Origin: Herbidospora daliensis
GTDB lineage: Bacteria; Actinomycetota; Actinomycetes; Streptosporangiales; Streptosporangiaceae
Assembly: GCF_001570585.1 (NCBI RefSeq)
Contig: NZ_BBXF01000002.1
Span: 1-64,000, forward strand
Length of the DNA stretch: 64,000 bases
Direction of reading: 5' to 3'
Position 1 is the stretch's first letter, and each line of letters opens with the position of its first letter. The notes beneath the pieces were generated by a model that worked only from the letters and a program-made list of their open reading frames with translations, ran no database searches and had not been told where the DNA came from. Shown piece after piece: positions 1 through 8,817 of the stretch. Position numbers and translations under genes: made by a program.

Positions 1-513
1 CCGGCTGGTCCGGCGGGTCCCGTTGGTGCGACCGGCGCGACGGGTGCGACCGGTGCGACCGGCCCGGCGGGTGCGACGGGTGCGGTTGGACCTGTCGGCC
101 CGGCGGGCCCCGAGGGCCCGGCGGGTCCGGCGGGGGTGCCGACGGCGGTCTCGCTGTCGCCGCTCCTGCTCGACACCCTCCAGGTGTCAGTCCGTCCTGA
201 CGGAACGACGTGGGTCCGCGACCCGCGTACCACGCCGTTCTGGCACAACCTGTCCACCCTGCCCGGTTACCCGGCTGGCGTGCAGGCGGTGTCGAGCGAG
301 ATGATCATCGATCTTCTCCTCAACATCCCGACCATGCACATCTCGGTTCAGACGACCTCCGGAAGCATCTTCCGGACGAGCTGCACCGTGGGTCTGCCCA
401 TCCCGGTCGTCGGGGGCTTCTTCGCCCCGGGCGCTCCGCTGGGCCCGCCGGCCTACCCGAACAACTGCACCGCGTGGACCAACCAGACGCCTCCGCTGCG
501 CGTGGCCACCTGA
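1..513 (+). CDS. Collagen-like repeat protein, 3' part (5' end outside window)
   Basis: The frame is open from base 1 to a TGA at 511-513. It starts with about 40 residues of Gly-X-Y triplets rich in Pro, Ala and Thr (GPA, GAT, GPV, GPE), the pattern of bacterial collagen-like proteins that form trimeric stalks. About 125 non-repetitive residues follow, containing two Cys (CTV and NNCTAW) and a Pro/Gly-rich end; these may be a C-terminal globular head. No transmembrane anchor or sortase motif is visible at the C-terminus. The N-terminus, and hence any signal peptide, lies outside the window. The gene ends just before a strong intrinsic terminator. Cell-surface or secreted location is inferred from the family only, and I do not recognise the C-terminal domain. 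Confidence 0.75.
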   Translation, partial: PAGPAGPVGATGATGATGATGPAGATGAVGPVGPAGPEGPAGPAGVPTAVSLSPLLLDTLQVSVRPDGTTWVRDPRTTPFWHNLSTLPGYPAGVQAVSSEMIIDLLLNIPTMHISVQTTSGSIFRTSCTVGLPIPVVGGFFAPGAPLGPPAYPNNCTAWTNQTPPLRVAT

Positions 514-557
514 GTCTCCGACTCGGGTGCCATGACAGCTGACGGCTGAAGGTCAGG

Positions 558-593
558 GGGCCGCGTATCCCTTCGGGGGTGCGCGGCCCTTCT
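558..593 (+). terminator. Intrinsic terminator with UUCG tetraloop after the collagen-like gene
   Basis: Bases 558-571 pair with 576-589. The outer 8 bp (GGGCCGCG/CGCGGCCC) are perfect, and six inner pairs, two of them G-U, close on a C(UUCG)G tetraloop at 571-576. The stem is followed by TTCT. It lies 45 nt past the stop codon and is the most stable hairpin I see in the window. Confidence 0.85.
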
Positions 594-652
594 GCGTACC
601 CGGAACCTTCCACTAACATCGGGTGATTTCTGTCGCCCTTGGGGGGTTTTGG

Positions 653-1846
653 GTGTCTTACACGGCTACGCGCTGGGCCTGCTACACCGGCTACGTCACC
701 CAGGCCATCGTCAACAACCTGGCCCCCCTGCTGTTCATCGTCTTCCAGACCGCCTACGGGCTGCCGCTGGAAATGCTCGGACGTCTGGTGCTGCTCAACT
801 TCGGCGCCCAGCTGCTGACCGACATCGTCGCCGTGCGCTACGTCGACCGGCTCGGCTACCGGGGGCCGCTGGTGCTGGCCCACGTGATGTCGGCGACCGG
901 ACTGGTGCTGCTTTCCGTGGCGCCGTTCGTCGCGCCGACGCCGTACATCGGGTTGTGCGTGGCGGTGGTCGTCTACGCCATCGGCGGCGGGCTGCTGGAG
1001 GTGCTGGTCAGCCCGGTCGTCGACGCGCTGCCCGCGCCGCAGGAGGGCAAGGCGGCGGCGATGAGCCTGCTGCACTCGTTCTACTGCTGGGGGCAGGTCG
1101 CGGTGGTCGCCGGGTCGACCCTGCTGCTGGCCTGGATCGGCCGCGACGCCTGGTACGTGCTGCCGCTGATCTGGGCGCTGGTGCCGCTGGCGAACCTGGT
1201 GGCGTTCCTGCGGGTGCCGATGCCCGAGACCGTGCCCGACGCCCACCGCACCTCGCTGGCGTCGTTGTTCCGGACCCCGGCGTTCATCCTGGCGATGGTG
1301 CTGATGCTGGCGGCGGGCGCGTCGGAGCTGACCATGTCGCAGTGGTCGTCGTTGTTCGCCGAGGAGGGGCTCGGGGCCTCGAAGGTCTGGGGCGACCTCG
1401 CCGGGCCGTGCCTCTTCGCGGTCCTGATGGGCATCGGGCGCATCGTCTACGGGTTGTTCGGGGAGAAGATCCCCCTGGTGCCCGCGATGGTCTTCTCGGG
1501 CGCGCTGGCGACGTTCTGCTACTTGCTCGCGAGCCTCTCGGACAACCCCGTGCTGGCCTTCGCGGGCTGCGCGTTGTGCGGGTTCGCGGTGAGCCTGCTC
1601 TGGCCCGGCACCTTCAGTCTGGCGTCGGCGCGTTTCCCGCTCGGCGGGGCGGCGATGTTCGGCGTGCTGGCCGTCTTCGGGGACCTCGGCGCGGCGGTCG
1701 GACCGTGGACGACGGGGGCCGTGGCCGACGCGAGCGGCGGGGGCCTGAGCACCGGACTCCTGGCCGGAATCGCCTTTCCCGTGCTGGTCGTCGTGGTGTC
1801 TCTCGCCTACGGCGCCACGGCTCACAAGACGGTTCGGCGCATGTGA
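653..1846 (+). CDS. MFS transporter
   Basis: Product of about 397 residues with some 12 hydrophobic segments, typical of the major facilitator superfamily. A conserved-looking cytoplasmic loop lies in the middle (after PMPETVPDAHRTS) between two six-helix halves. The GTG at 653 is preferred because it follows a G-rich stretch at 641-649 and begins close to helix 1. A GTG at 623 would add 10 residues and cannot be excluded. It stands directly upstream of the arabinose operon on the same strand, but the operon has its own operators downstream of this gene, so co-transcription is uncertain. Substrate is unknown; sugar or polyol uptake is a guess from position. Confidence 0.8.
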   Translation: MSYTATRWACYTGYVTQAIVNNLAPLLFIVFQTAYGLPLEMLGRLVLLNFGAQLLTDIVAVRYVDRLGYRGPLVLAHVMSATGLVLLSVAPFVAPTPYIGLCVAVVVYAIGGGLLEVLVSPVVDALPAPQEGKAAAMSLLHSFYCWGQVAVVAGSTLLLAWIGRDAWYVLPLIWALVPLANLVAFLRVPMPETVPDAHRTSLASLFRTPAFILAMVLMLAAGASELTMSQWSSLFAEEGLGASKVWGDLAGPCLFAVLMGIGRIVYGLFGEKIPLVPAMVFSGALATFCYLLASLSDNPVLAFAGCALCGFAVSLLWPGTFSLASARFPLGGAAMFGVLAVFGDLGAAVGPWTTGAVADASGGGLSTGLLAGIAFPVLVVVVSLAYGATAHKTVRRM

Positions 1847-1883
1847 CCGTACCGTGACGAGGCGGACTCTTGACGCTCGTCTA

Positions 1884-1897
1884 TGTTAACGCTCACA
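1884..1897. promoter_or_regulatory. LacI-family-type operator, upstream copy
   Basis: TGTTAACGCTCACA at 1884-1897 is an imperfect palindrome with the central CG typical of LacI-family sites. It is a near inverted copy of the site at 1947-1960; the centres are 63 bp apart. A TTGACG that could be a -35 element lies at 1870-1875. No LacI-type gene is in the window, so the regulator (an AraR-like protein is the natural candidate) must be encoded elsewhere. Confidence 0.7.
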
Positions 1898-1946
1898 GTC
1901 GACACGGCAGACCAAGCTTCACTCTGATTCCCGGCCGGGCAAATTG

Positions 1947-1960
1947 TGTGAGCGCTAACA
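1947..1960. promoter_or_regulatory. LacI-family-type operator, downstream copy
   Basis: TGTGAGCGCTAACA at 1947-1960 has a perfect central AGCGCT palindrome and near-symmetric flanks. It ends 20 bp before the TTG start of the sugar-binding gene. Together with the site at 1884 it could allow two-site repression or looping of the arabinose operon. Confidence 0.72.
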
Positions 1961-1980
1961 AATACGGAAGGGACTTGGCC

Positions 1981-2973
1981 TTGTTCAAGAAGATCATGGC
2001 TCTGGTGGCGGTCGGCGTGCTCGCGACCGCGTGCGGCAGTGGCGGCGACACCACGGCCGAAGGCGGCGCTCCCGCCACCTCCGGCGGCGGCGACTCGACG
2101 ATCACCATGGGCTTCGCCCAGGTGGGTGCCGAGAGTGGCTGGCGGACCGCCAACACCAAGTCGGTGCAGGAGTCGGCCAAGGCGGCCGGGATCGACCTCA
2201 AGTTCTCCGACGCGCAGCAGAAGCAGGAGAACCAGATCAAGGCGATCCGCTCGTACATCCAGCAGAAGGTCGACGTCATCGCCTTCTCGCCGGTGGTCGA
2301 GTCGGGTTGGGACACCGTTCTCCAGGAGGCCAAGGCCGCCAACATCCCGGTCATCCTGACCGACCGGGCGGTCGACTCCCCCGACAAGACGCTGTACAAG
2401 ACCTTCCTCGGGTCCGACTTCGTGGAAGAGGGCAAGAAGGCCGGCCAGTGGCTGGTCGAGCAGTACGCCTCCGAGACCGGCGACGTGAACATCGTCGAGC
2501 TCCAGGGCACCACCGGCTCCGCCCCCGCCAACGACCGCAAGTCGGGCTTCGCCGAGGTCATCGGCGCCGACCCCAAGTTCAAGGTGATCGCCTCCCAGAG
2601 CGGCGACTTCACCCGCGCCAAGGGCAAGGAGGTCATGGACGCCTTCCTGAAGGCCAACCCTGACATCGACGTGCTCTACGCGCACAACGACGACATGGGC
2701 CTGGGCGCGATCGAGGCGATCGAGGGCGCGGGCAAGGTGCCCGGCAAGGACATCAAGATCATCACGGTCGACGCCGTCAAGGACGGCATGCAGGCGCTCG
2801 CCGACGGAAAGATCAACTACATCGTCGAGTGTTCCCCGCTGCTCGGCCCGCAGCTGATGGACCTGGCCAAGAAGGTCCTCGCCGGTGAGACGGTGCCCGA
2901 GCGGGTCGTCACCGAGGAGACCACCTTCACCCAGGAGCAGGCCAAGCAGGCCCTGCCGTCCCGTCAGTACTAG
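1981..2973 (+). CDS. Sugar ABC transporter substrate-binding lipoprotein (arabinose operon)
   Basis: Type-I periplasmic-binding-protein fold of the ribose/galactofuranose (RbsB/YtfQ) class, 330 residues. The TTG at 1981 is chosen because GGAAGGGA at 1966-1973 is a good ribosome site and the resulting N-terminus (MFKK, then a hydrophobic run ending in LATAC) is a lipoprotein signal with Cys18 as the likely lipidated residue. A Gly/Ser/Thr-rich linker follows. Family features include QQKQENQIKAIRSYIQQKVD and the AHNDDMGLGAIEAI segment near the hinge. It is first in the arabinose operon, directly after two LacI-type operators, and is separated from the ATPase gene by a terminator-like hairpin. 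Binding of L-arabinose or an arabinoside is inferred from araBAD downstream. Confidence 0.9.
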   Translation: MFKKIMALVAVGVLATACGSGGDTTAEGGAPATSGGGDSTITMGFAQVGAESGWRTANTKSVQESAKAAGIDLKFSDAQQKQENQIKAIRSYIQQKVDVIAFSPVVESGWDTVLQEAKAANIPVILTDRAVDSPDKTLYKTFLGSDFVEEGKKAGQWLVEQYASETGDVNIVELQGTTGSAPANDRKSGFAEVIGADPKFKVIASQSGDFTRAKGKEVMDAFLKANPDIDVLYAHNDDMGLGAIEAIEGAGKVPGKDIKIITVDAVKDGMQALADGKINYIVECSPLLGPQLMDLAKKVLAGETVPERVVTEETTFTQEQAKQALPSRQY

Positions 2974-2979
2974 GAGCCG

Positions 2980-3016
2980 GGGGCCGTCCCGCCCTGAGAT
3001 CGGGGCGGCCCCTTTT
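2980..3016 (+). terminator. Intra-operon hairpin with U tract after the sugar-binding gene
   Basis: GGGGCCGTCCCG (2980-2991) pairs along all 12 positions (one G-U) with CGGGGCGGCCCC (3001-3012) around a 9-nt loop, followed by TTTT. It lies between the binding-protein gene and the ATPase gene. Such hairpins commonly attenuate read-through or protect the upstream mRNA so that binding protein is made in excess; this role is inferred. Confidence 0.8.
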
Positions 3017-3035
3017 CCAATCGAAGGAAATGCGC

Positions 3036-4535
3036 ATGGCTGAAGCGATCCTGCGGATGACCGGGATCGGCAAGGAGTTCCCGGGCGTCAAGGCCCTGGA
3101 CGGCGTGGACTTCCGGCTGCTGCCCGGAGAGGTGCACGCCCTCATGGGCGAGAACGGTGCCGGGAAGTCGACCCTGATCAAGGTGCTGACCGGGGTCTAC
3201 TCCATCGACAGTGGCGAGATCGAGCTGGCCGGCGGCCGGGTGGCCTTCGCCGGCCCCCTGGAGGCCCAGAAGGCCGGCATCAGCACGGTCTACCAAGAGG
3301 TCAACCTCTGCCGGAACCTGTCGGTCGCCGAGAACGTGTTCATCGGCCGCGAACCCCGGAAGTTCGGCCGCATCCGCTGGCGCGAGATGCGCCGCCGGAC
3401 CGCCGAACTGCTCCGCCAGCTCGACCTGCCGATCGACGTCTCCAAGCCGCTCAGCCACTACTCGCTGGCGATCCAGCAGATGGTGGCGATCGCCAGGGCC
3501 ATCGACATCGACGCCCGGGTGCTGATCCTCGACGAGCCGACGTCCTCCCTCGACGCCGGCGAGGTCGCGCAGCTCTTCCGGGTGATGCGCCGCCTGAAGG
3601 AACAGGGCATCGCGATCCTGTTCGTGTCGCACTTCCTCGACCAGATCTACGAGATCGCCGACCGCATGACGATCCTGCGCAACGGCCGTCTCGTCGGCGA
3701 GTACGTCACCGCCGAACTCCCCCAGGTCGAACTCGTGGGCAAGATGATCGGCCGCGAGCTGGCCGAGCTGGAGCGCCTCGACGAGCGCCCGCCGGCCCGC
3801 ACCTCCGACACCCTCGTCGAGGCGACCGAGCTCGGCGGCAAGGTGGCCCCCTTCTCGCTGACCATCCGCGAGGGCGAGGTGGTGGGCCTCGCCGGGCTGC
3901 TCGGCTCGGGCCGCACCGAGATCGCCCGGCTGCTGTTCGGCGCCGACCACGCCGGCACCGGCACCCTGCGCATCGGCGGCGACCAGGTCAACCTGCGCAC
4001 CCCGCGGGCCGCGATGGCCCGGGGCGTGGCGTTCTGCTCGGAGAACCGGCGCGAAGAGGGCCTGGTCCCGGAGCTGACCGTGCGGGAGAACCTCATCCTG
4101 GCCCTGCAGGCCCGCCGGGGCTGGAGCCGCCCGGTGCCGCGCAAGAAGCAGGACGAGCTGGTCGCCAAGTACATCAAGGCGCTGAACATCCGCCCGGACA
4201 ACCCGGAGATGCTCATCAGGAACCTGTCCGGCGGCAACCAGCAGAAGGTGCTGCTGGCCCGCTGGCTCATCCTCGAACCGCGCCTGCTCATCCTCGACGA
4301 GCCCACGCGGGGCATCGACGTCGGCGCCAAGGCCGAGATCCAGAAGCTCGTCGTCGAGCTCTCCGACGGCGGCATGGCGGTCCTGTTCATCTCCGCCGAG
4401 CTCGACGAGGTGCTGCGGCTCAGCCACAAGGTCGCCGTGCTGCGCGACCGGCGGCTGGTCGCCGAGTTGCCCAACGACGACACCCTGACGACGGACGTGC
4501 TCATGGAGACGATCGCGAGCGGGGGCGCACGATGA
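3036..4535 (+). CDS. Sugar ABC transporter dual ATPase (RbsA/AraG/YtfR type)
   Basis: Protein of 499 residues with two fused ABC ATPase domains, as in monosaccharide importers. The N-terminal half has Walker A GENGAGKST and Walker B VLILDEPTSSLD with a degenerate signature (SHYSLAIQQ), which is normal for this family. The C-terminal half lacks a good Walker A (GLLGSGRTE) but has a full LSGGNQQKV signature and LLILDEPTRGID. ATG 3036 is preferred over ATG 3030 because GAAGGA at 3023-3028 is then 7 nt away instead of 1. The stop overlaps the next permease start by 4 nt (ATGA), indicating translational coupling. It energises uptake of the sugar bound by the upstream lipoprotein. Confidence 0.93.
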   Translation: MAEAILRMTGIGKEFPGVKALDGVDFRLLPGEVHALMGENGAGKSTLIKVLTGVYSIDSGEIELAGGRVAFAGPLEAQKAGISTVYQEVNLCRNLSVAENVFIGREPRKFGRIRWREMRRRTAELLRQLDLPIDVSKPLSHYSLAIQQMVAIARAIDIDARVLILDEPTSSLDAGEVAQLFRVMRRLKEQGIAILFVSHFLDQIYEIADRMTILRNGRLVGEYVTAELPQVELVGKMIGRELAELERLDERPPARTSDTLVEATELGGKVAPFSLTIREGEVVGLAGLLGSGRTEIARLLFGADHAGTGTLRIGGDQVNLRTPRAAMARGVAFCSENRREEGLVPELTVRENLILALQARRGWSRPVPRKKQDELVAKYIKALNIRPDNPEMLIRNLSGGNQQKVLLARWLILEPRLLILDEPTRGIDVGAKAEIQKLVVELSDGGMAVLFISAELDEVLRLSHKVAVLRDRRLVAELPNDDTLTTDVLMETIASGGAR

Positions 4536-5563
4536 AGCGTCTCGCCTGGCCTGCGGGCATACTGGCCGCCCTCCTCCTGGTCAACCTGATCTTCACCGAC
4601 CACTTCTTCCAGATCGAGATCAAGGAGGGCCACCTCTACGGCTCCCTGATCGACATCTTCCGGTTCGGCGCGCCGCTCATCCTGGTGGCGCTGGGCATGA
4701 CGCTGGTCATCGCCACCAAGGGCATCGACCTGTCGGTCGGCTCGGTGGTGGCCATCTCGGGCGCGATGGCGTGCCTGCAGATCAGCACCCTGGAGGCGCA
4801 GGACTCGATCGGCGGCGTGCTGGGCGCGATCGGGGTCGCCCTCGCCCTGTCCATCGCGCTGGGCATCGGCAACGGCTTCCTCGTCGCCGTCATCGGCATC
4901 CAGCCGATCATCGCGACGCTGATCCTGATGGTCGCCGGGCGCGGCCTGGCCCAGCTCATCACCGACGGCCAGATCATCACGATCAACAGCGACCCCTACA
5001 AGCTCATCGGCGGCGGCTACTGGCTGACCCTGCCGTTCGGCATCATCATCGTGGCCGTCGTGCTCGCGCTGATCGCGTTCGTCACCCGCCGGCTGGCCCT
5101 CGGCCTGCTGATCGAGTCGGTCGGCGGCAACGCCGAGGCGAGCCGCCTGTCGGGCATCCGGTCCCACGGCCTGCTCATCGTCGTGTACGCCTTCTGCGCC
5201 CTCTGCGCCGGCATCGCCGGCCTGATGATCAGCTCCAACGTGTCCAGCGCCGACGGCAACAACGCCGGCCTGTGGATCGAGCTCGACGCCATCCTCGCCG
5301 TCGTCATCGGCGGCACCTCGCTGGCCGGCGGCCGGTTCTCCCTCGGCGGCACGGTCCTGGGCGCCCTCATCATCCAGACCCTGACCACGACGATCTACTC
5401 CATCGGCGTGCCGCCGGAGACGACGCTGCTGTTCAAGGCGCTCGTCGTGACGATCGTCTGCCTGCTCCAGTCGCCGGCGTTCCGGGCCAAGGTCTTCCGA
5501 TCCCGTAGAAAACCGGCCCCGCCGACGGTGCCCGCCGGGGAGAAAGTGACGGTCCGCACGTGA
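4532..5563 (+). CDS. Sugar ABC transporter permease 1
   Basis: Protein of 343 residues in the BPD_transp_2 (RbsC-like) family with about 8-10 membrane segments. It carries the family motif GMTLVIATKGIDLSVGSVVAISG after the second helix and GGTSLAGGRFSLGGTVLGALI near the C-terminus, which contact the ATPase and form the channel. It starts by a 4-nt overlap with the ATPase gene and ends by a 4-nt overlap with the second permease. Like YtfT/YjfF pairs, the two permeases are different proteins and probably form a heterodimer. Confidence 0.92.
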   Translation: MKRLAWPAGILAALLLVNLIFTDHFFQIEIKEGHLYGSLIDIFRFGAPLILVALGMTLVIATKGIDLSVGSVVAISGAMACLQISTLEAQDSIGGVLGAIGVALALSIALGIGNGFLVAVIGIQPIIATLILMVAGRGLAQLITDGQIITINSDPYKLIGGGYWLTLPFGIIIVAVVLALIAFVTRRLALGLLIESVGGNAEASRLSGIRSHGLLIVVYAFCALCAGIAGLMISSNVSSADGNNAGLWIELDAILAVVIGGTSLAGGRFSLGGTVLGALIIQTLTTTIYSIGVPPETTLLFKALVVTIVCLLQSPAFRAKVFRSRRKPAPPTVPAGEKVTVRT

Positions 5564-6564
5564 AAACTGTGGCACTCCCGCGCCGGCTGCCCGCCGGGCT
5601 GAACCGCATGCCGCGCAACTACCTGCCCGTCCTGGTCACCGGGGCGCTGTTCATCGCGATGTTCACCGCCGGCGGCATCCGCTACGAGGGCTTCGCGACC
5701 GGCCAGATCATCCTGAACGTCTTCATCGACAACGCGTTCCTGCTGGTCGTGGCCGTCGGCATGACCTTCGTCATCCTCACCGGGGGCATCGACCTGTCGG
5801 TCGGCTCGGTGGTGGCGCTGACCACCATGATCGCGGCCTCCCTGCTGCCGTCGACACCGTCGTTCCTGGTGATCCTGCTGGTCCTGGCGATCGGCGGGGT
5901 GCTCGGCGCGGCGATGGGCGCGATCATCCACTACTTCGAGATCCAGCCGTTCATCGTGACCCTGGCCGGCATGTTCCTGGCCCGAGGCCTGTGCTACACG
6001 ATCGGCACCGACTCGATCCCGATCAGCGACCCCACTTTCACGGCCATCGCGCAGACGCGCATCGACCTGGCCCCCGAGTTGTGGATCTCGCCCACGGTGC
6101 TCATCGCGCTCGCGGTGGTGCTGGTGGCGACGTACACGCTGCACTACACGCGGCTGGGGAGGAACGTCTACGCGGTCGGCGGCAACGAGCAGTCGGCCCT
6201 GCTCATGGGCCTTCCGGTCGCCCGCACCAAGATCGCCGTCTACACCATCAGCGGCCTGTGCTCCGCCCTCGGCGGCCTGCTGCTGTCGTTCTACATGCTC
6301 TCGGGCTACGGCCTGCACGCCGTCGGCATGGAGCTCGACGCCATCGCGGCGGTCGTCATCGGCGGCACCCTGCTGACCGGTGGTTCGGGCTACCTGCTCG
6401 GGACGGTTCTCGGTGTGCTCGTGCTGGGCCTGATCCAGACGGTCATCAGCTTCGAGGGCACCCTCAGCTCGTGGTGGACCAAGATCGTCATCGGTCTCCT
6501 GCTCCTGGTCTTCATCCTTCTCCAACGCCTCATTGTGACGACAGGAGTCTCGCGTGAACGATGA
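5560..6564 (+). CDS. Sugar ABC transporter permease 2
   Basis: Protein of 334 residues, same RbsC-like family as the preceding gene. It contains GMTFVILTGGIDLSVGSVVALTT and IGGTLLTGGSGYLLGTVLGVL at the equivalent places. Start GTG 5560 lies in the GTGA overlap with the first permease; the end overlaps the araB start by 11 nt. It presumably pairs with permease 1 in the importer. Confidence 0.92.
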   Translation: MKTVALPRRLPAGLNRMPRNYLPVLVTGALFIAMFTAGGIRYEGFATGQIILNVFIDNAFLLVVAVGMTFVILTGGIDLSVGSVVALTTMIAASLLPSTPSFLVILLVLAIGGVLGAAMGAIIHYFEIQPFIVTLAGMFLARGLCYTIGTDSIPISDPTFTAIAQTRIDLAPELWISPTVLIALAVVLVATYTLHYTRLGRNVYAVGGNEQSALLMGLPVARTKIAVYTISGLCSALGGLLLSFYMLSGYGLHAVGMELDAIAAVVIGGTLLTGGSGYLLGTVLGVLVLGLIQTVISFEGTLSSWWTKIVIGLLLLVFILLQRLIVTTGVSRER

Positions 6565-8173
6565 CCGTTATGTGGTGGGAGTCGACTACGGCACCCTTTC
6601 CGGCCGGGCCGTCGTGGTCCGGGTCCGGGACGGGGCCGAGCTCGGCTCCGCCGTCCATGAATACGCCCAGGGGGTGATCTCCGGACCCACCCCTGACTGG
6701 GCGCTCCAGTCGCCGGAAGACTGGCGCGACGTGCTGCGCATCGCGGTGCCCAAGGCGGTCGAGGCGGCGGGGGTGGCGCCGTCGGAGGTGATCGGCGTCG
6801 CCACCGACTTCACCGCCTGCACGATCCTGCCCGCCCTGGCCGACGGCACTCCGCTCAGCGACCGCTTCCCCGACCGGCCGCACGCGTGGCCCAAGTTGTG
6901 GAAGCACCACGCCGCCCAGTCGCACGCCGACCGGATCAACGAGCTGGCCGAGGCCAGGAACGAGGCGTGGCTGCCCCGCTACGGCGGCAAGATCTCCTCG
7001 GAGTGGGCCTTCGCCAAGGGCCTCCAGCTCCTCGAAGAGGACCCGGAGCTCTACGCGCTGGCCGACCGCTGGATCGAGGCGGCCGACTGGATCATCTGGG
7101 AGCTCAGCGGCGTCGAGACCCGCAACGTCTGCACCGCCGGGTACAAGGCCATCCACCAGGACGGCGCCTACCCCTCCGAGGAGTTCCTCACCGCGCTCAA
7201 CCCCGACTTCGCCGGGTTCACCGCCAAGCTCGGCGCCGAACTCGCGCCGCTCGGCGGGCGGGCCGGGTCGCTCTCGGCCAAGGGCGCCGAGTGGACCGGG
7301 CTGCCCGAGGGCATCGCGGTCGCCGTCGGCAACGTCGACGCCCACGTGACGGCCGCCGCGGCCGACGCCGTGCGGCCCGGCCAGATGGTCGCGATCATGG
7401 GCACCTCGACGTGCCTGGTCATGAACGGCGAGACCCTCGCCGAGGTGCCGGGCATGTGCGGGGTCGTACGCGACGGGATCGTTCCAGGACTGTGGGGTTA
7501 CGAGGCCGGGCAGTCGGCCGTCGGCGACATCTTCGCCTGGTTCGTCGACAACAACGTGCCCGCGTCCTACGTGGCCGACGCCGCCGAGGCGGGCGTGTCC
7601 GTCCACGAACATCTGACGTCATTGGCGGCCGGTCAGGCCGTCGGCGCGCACGGACTGGTCGCACTCGACTGGTTCGGCGGCAACCGGTCGGTTCTCGTCG
7701 ACCACGATCTTTCGGGAGTGGTCGTGGGCCAGACGTTGTCAACCAAGCCGGAGGACGTCTACCGGGCGCTGCTGGAGTCGACCGCGTTCGGCTGCCGGGT
7801 CATCGTGGAGACCTTCGAGGCGTCCGGCGTGCCGGTCGACGAGCTCGTGGTCGCCGGCGGCCTGCTGAAGAACGCGTTCCTCATGCAGACGTACGCCGAC
7901 GTGCTGCGCAAGCCCCTGTCGGTGATCGACTCCGACCAGGGCCCGGCGCTCGGCTCGGCCATCCACGCGGCGGTGGCGGCCGGGGCCTACCCGGACATCC
8001 CCGCGGCGGCGGCGGCGATGGGCAAGCGGATCGCGGGGGCGTACACCCCCGATCCCGAGCGCGCCGCGGCCTACGACCGGCTCTACGCCGAGTACCGCAA
8101 GCTGCACGACCACTTCGCCGACGGGGCCGTGCTCCACCGGCTGCGCGCGATCCGGAACGAGGCGTCCAAGTGA
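6554..8173 (+). CDS. araB: L-ribulokinase
   Basis: Protein of 539 residues in the FGGY carbohydrate kinase family, close to the usual AraB length. The N-terminal [16 protein letters not shown] is the phosphate-binding loop. Further FGGY features are the GTSTCLVMN segment in the middle and the [19 protein letters not shown] region near the C-terminus. The GTG start at 6554 follows ACAGGAG at 6541-6547. It phosphorylates L-ribulose to L-ribulose 5-phosphate in the cytoplasm, the second step of the arabinose pathway. It is coupled to araD by a 4-nt GTGA overlap. Confidence 0.95.
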   Translation: MNDDRYVVGVDYGTLSGRAVVVRVRDGAELGSAVHEYAQGVISGPTPDWALQSPEDWRDVLRIAVPKAVEAAGVAPSEVIGVATDFTACTILPALADGTPLSDRFPDRPHAWPKLWKHHAAQSHADRINELAEARNEAWLPRYGGKISSEWAFAKGLQLLEEDPELYALADRWIEAADWIIWELSGVETRNVCTAGYKAIHQDGAYPSEEFLTALNPDFAGFTAKLGAELAPLGGRAGSLSAKGAEWTGLPEGIAVAVGNVDAHVTAAAADAVRPGQMVAIMGTSTCLVMNGETLAEVPGMCGVVRDGIVPGLWGYEAGQSAVGDIFAWFVDNNVPASYVADAAEAGVSVHEHLTSLAAGQAVGAHGLVALDWFGGNRSVLVDHDLSGVVVGQTLSTKPEDVYRALLESTAFGCRVIVETFEASGVPVDELVVAGGLLKNAFLMQTYADVLRKPLSVIDSDQGPALGSAIHAAVAAGAYPDIPAAAAAMGKRIAGAYTPDPERAAAYDRLYAEYRKLHDHFADGAVLHRLRAIRNEASK

Positions 8174-8817
8174 AGAAGACCGTCTGCGCCCTGCATTCGG
8201 AGCTGGTCCGCTACGGCCTGGTCGCCTGGACGGCCGGCAACGTCTCGGGCCGGATCCCGGGCGAGGACCTGTTCGTCATCAAGCCCAGCGGCGTCTCCTA
8301 CGACGACCTGACCCCCGACTCGATGGTCGTCTGCGACCTCGACGGCAACCTGGTCGAGGGCGACTACGCGCCCTCCAGCGACACCGCCGCGCACGCCTAC
8401 GTCTACCGGCACATGCCCGAGGTGGGCGGCGTCGTGCACACCCACTCGACCTACGCCTCGGCGTGGGCGGCCCGCGGCGAGGCGATCCCCTGCGTGCTGA
8501 CGGCGATGGCCGACGAGTTCGGCGGGGAGATCCCCGTCGGCCCGTTCGCCCTGATCGGCGGCGACGACATCGGCCGCGGCCTGGTGGACACCCTCAAGGG
8601 CCACCGCTCCCCGGCGGTCCTGATGCAGAACCACGGCGTCTTCACCATCGGCGCCACCCCCAGGGCCGCCGTGAAGGCGGCCGTGATGTGCGAGGACGTC
8701 GCCCGGACCGTGCACGTCGCCCGCCAGCTCGGTTCCGTCATCCCCATCGAGCCGGATCACATCGACGCTCTGTACGACCGCTACCAGAACGTCTACGGAC
8801 AGAGGAGTTCCAAGTGA
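8170..8817 (+). CDS. araD: L-ribulose-5-phosphate 4-epimerase
   Basis: Protein of 215 residues, slightly shorter than the roughly 230 of enterobacterial AraD, in the class II aldolase/adducin family. The catalytic and metal-binding residues are present: Asp71 in SSDT, His90 and His92 in the HTHS motif, and His155 in QNHGVF. It converts L-ribulose 5-phosphate to D-xylulose 5-phosphate, linking arabinose to the pentose phosphate pathway. GTG 8170 overlaps the araB stop by 4 nt and the stop overlaps the araA start by 4 nt. The short N-terminus ([17 protein letters not shown]) aligns naturally with the family start. Confidence 0.94.
   Translation: MKKTVCALHSELVRYGLVAWTAGNVSGRIPGEDLFVIKPSGVSYDDLTPDSMVVCDLDGNLVEGDYAPSSDTAAHAYVYRHMPEVGGVVHTHSTYASAWAARGEAIPCVLTAMADEFGGEIPVGPFALIGGDDIGRGLVDTLKGHRSPAVLMQNHGVFTIGATPRAAVKAAVMCEDVARTVHVARQLGSVIPIEPDHIDALYDRYQNVYGQRSSK

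Noticed and set aside
320-1825. Long minus-strand open frame (501 codons) opposite the MFS gene
   Set aside because: Arg/His/Gln-rich low-complexity product with no domain; it mirrors the GC-rich third positions of the real gene on the other strand.
6886-8817. A 643-residue protein ending in AraD
   Set aside because: The N-terminal two thirds is an Arg-rich out-of-frame reading of araB; the true araD starts at GTG 8170.
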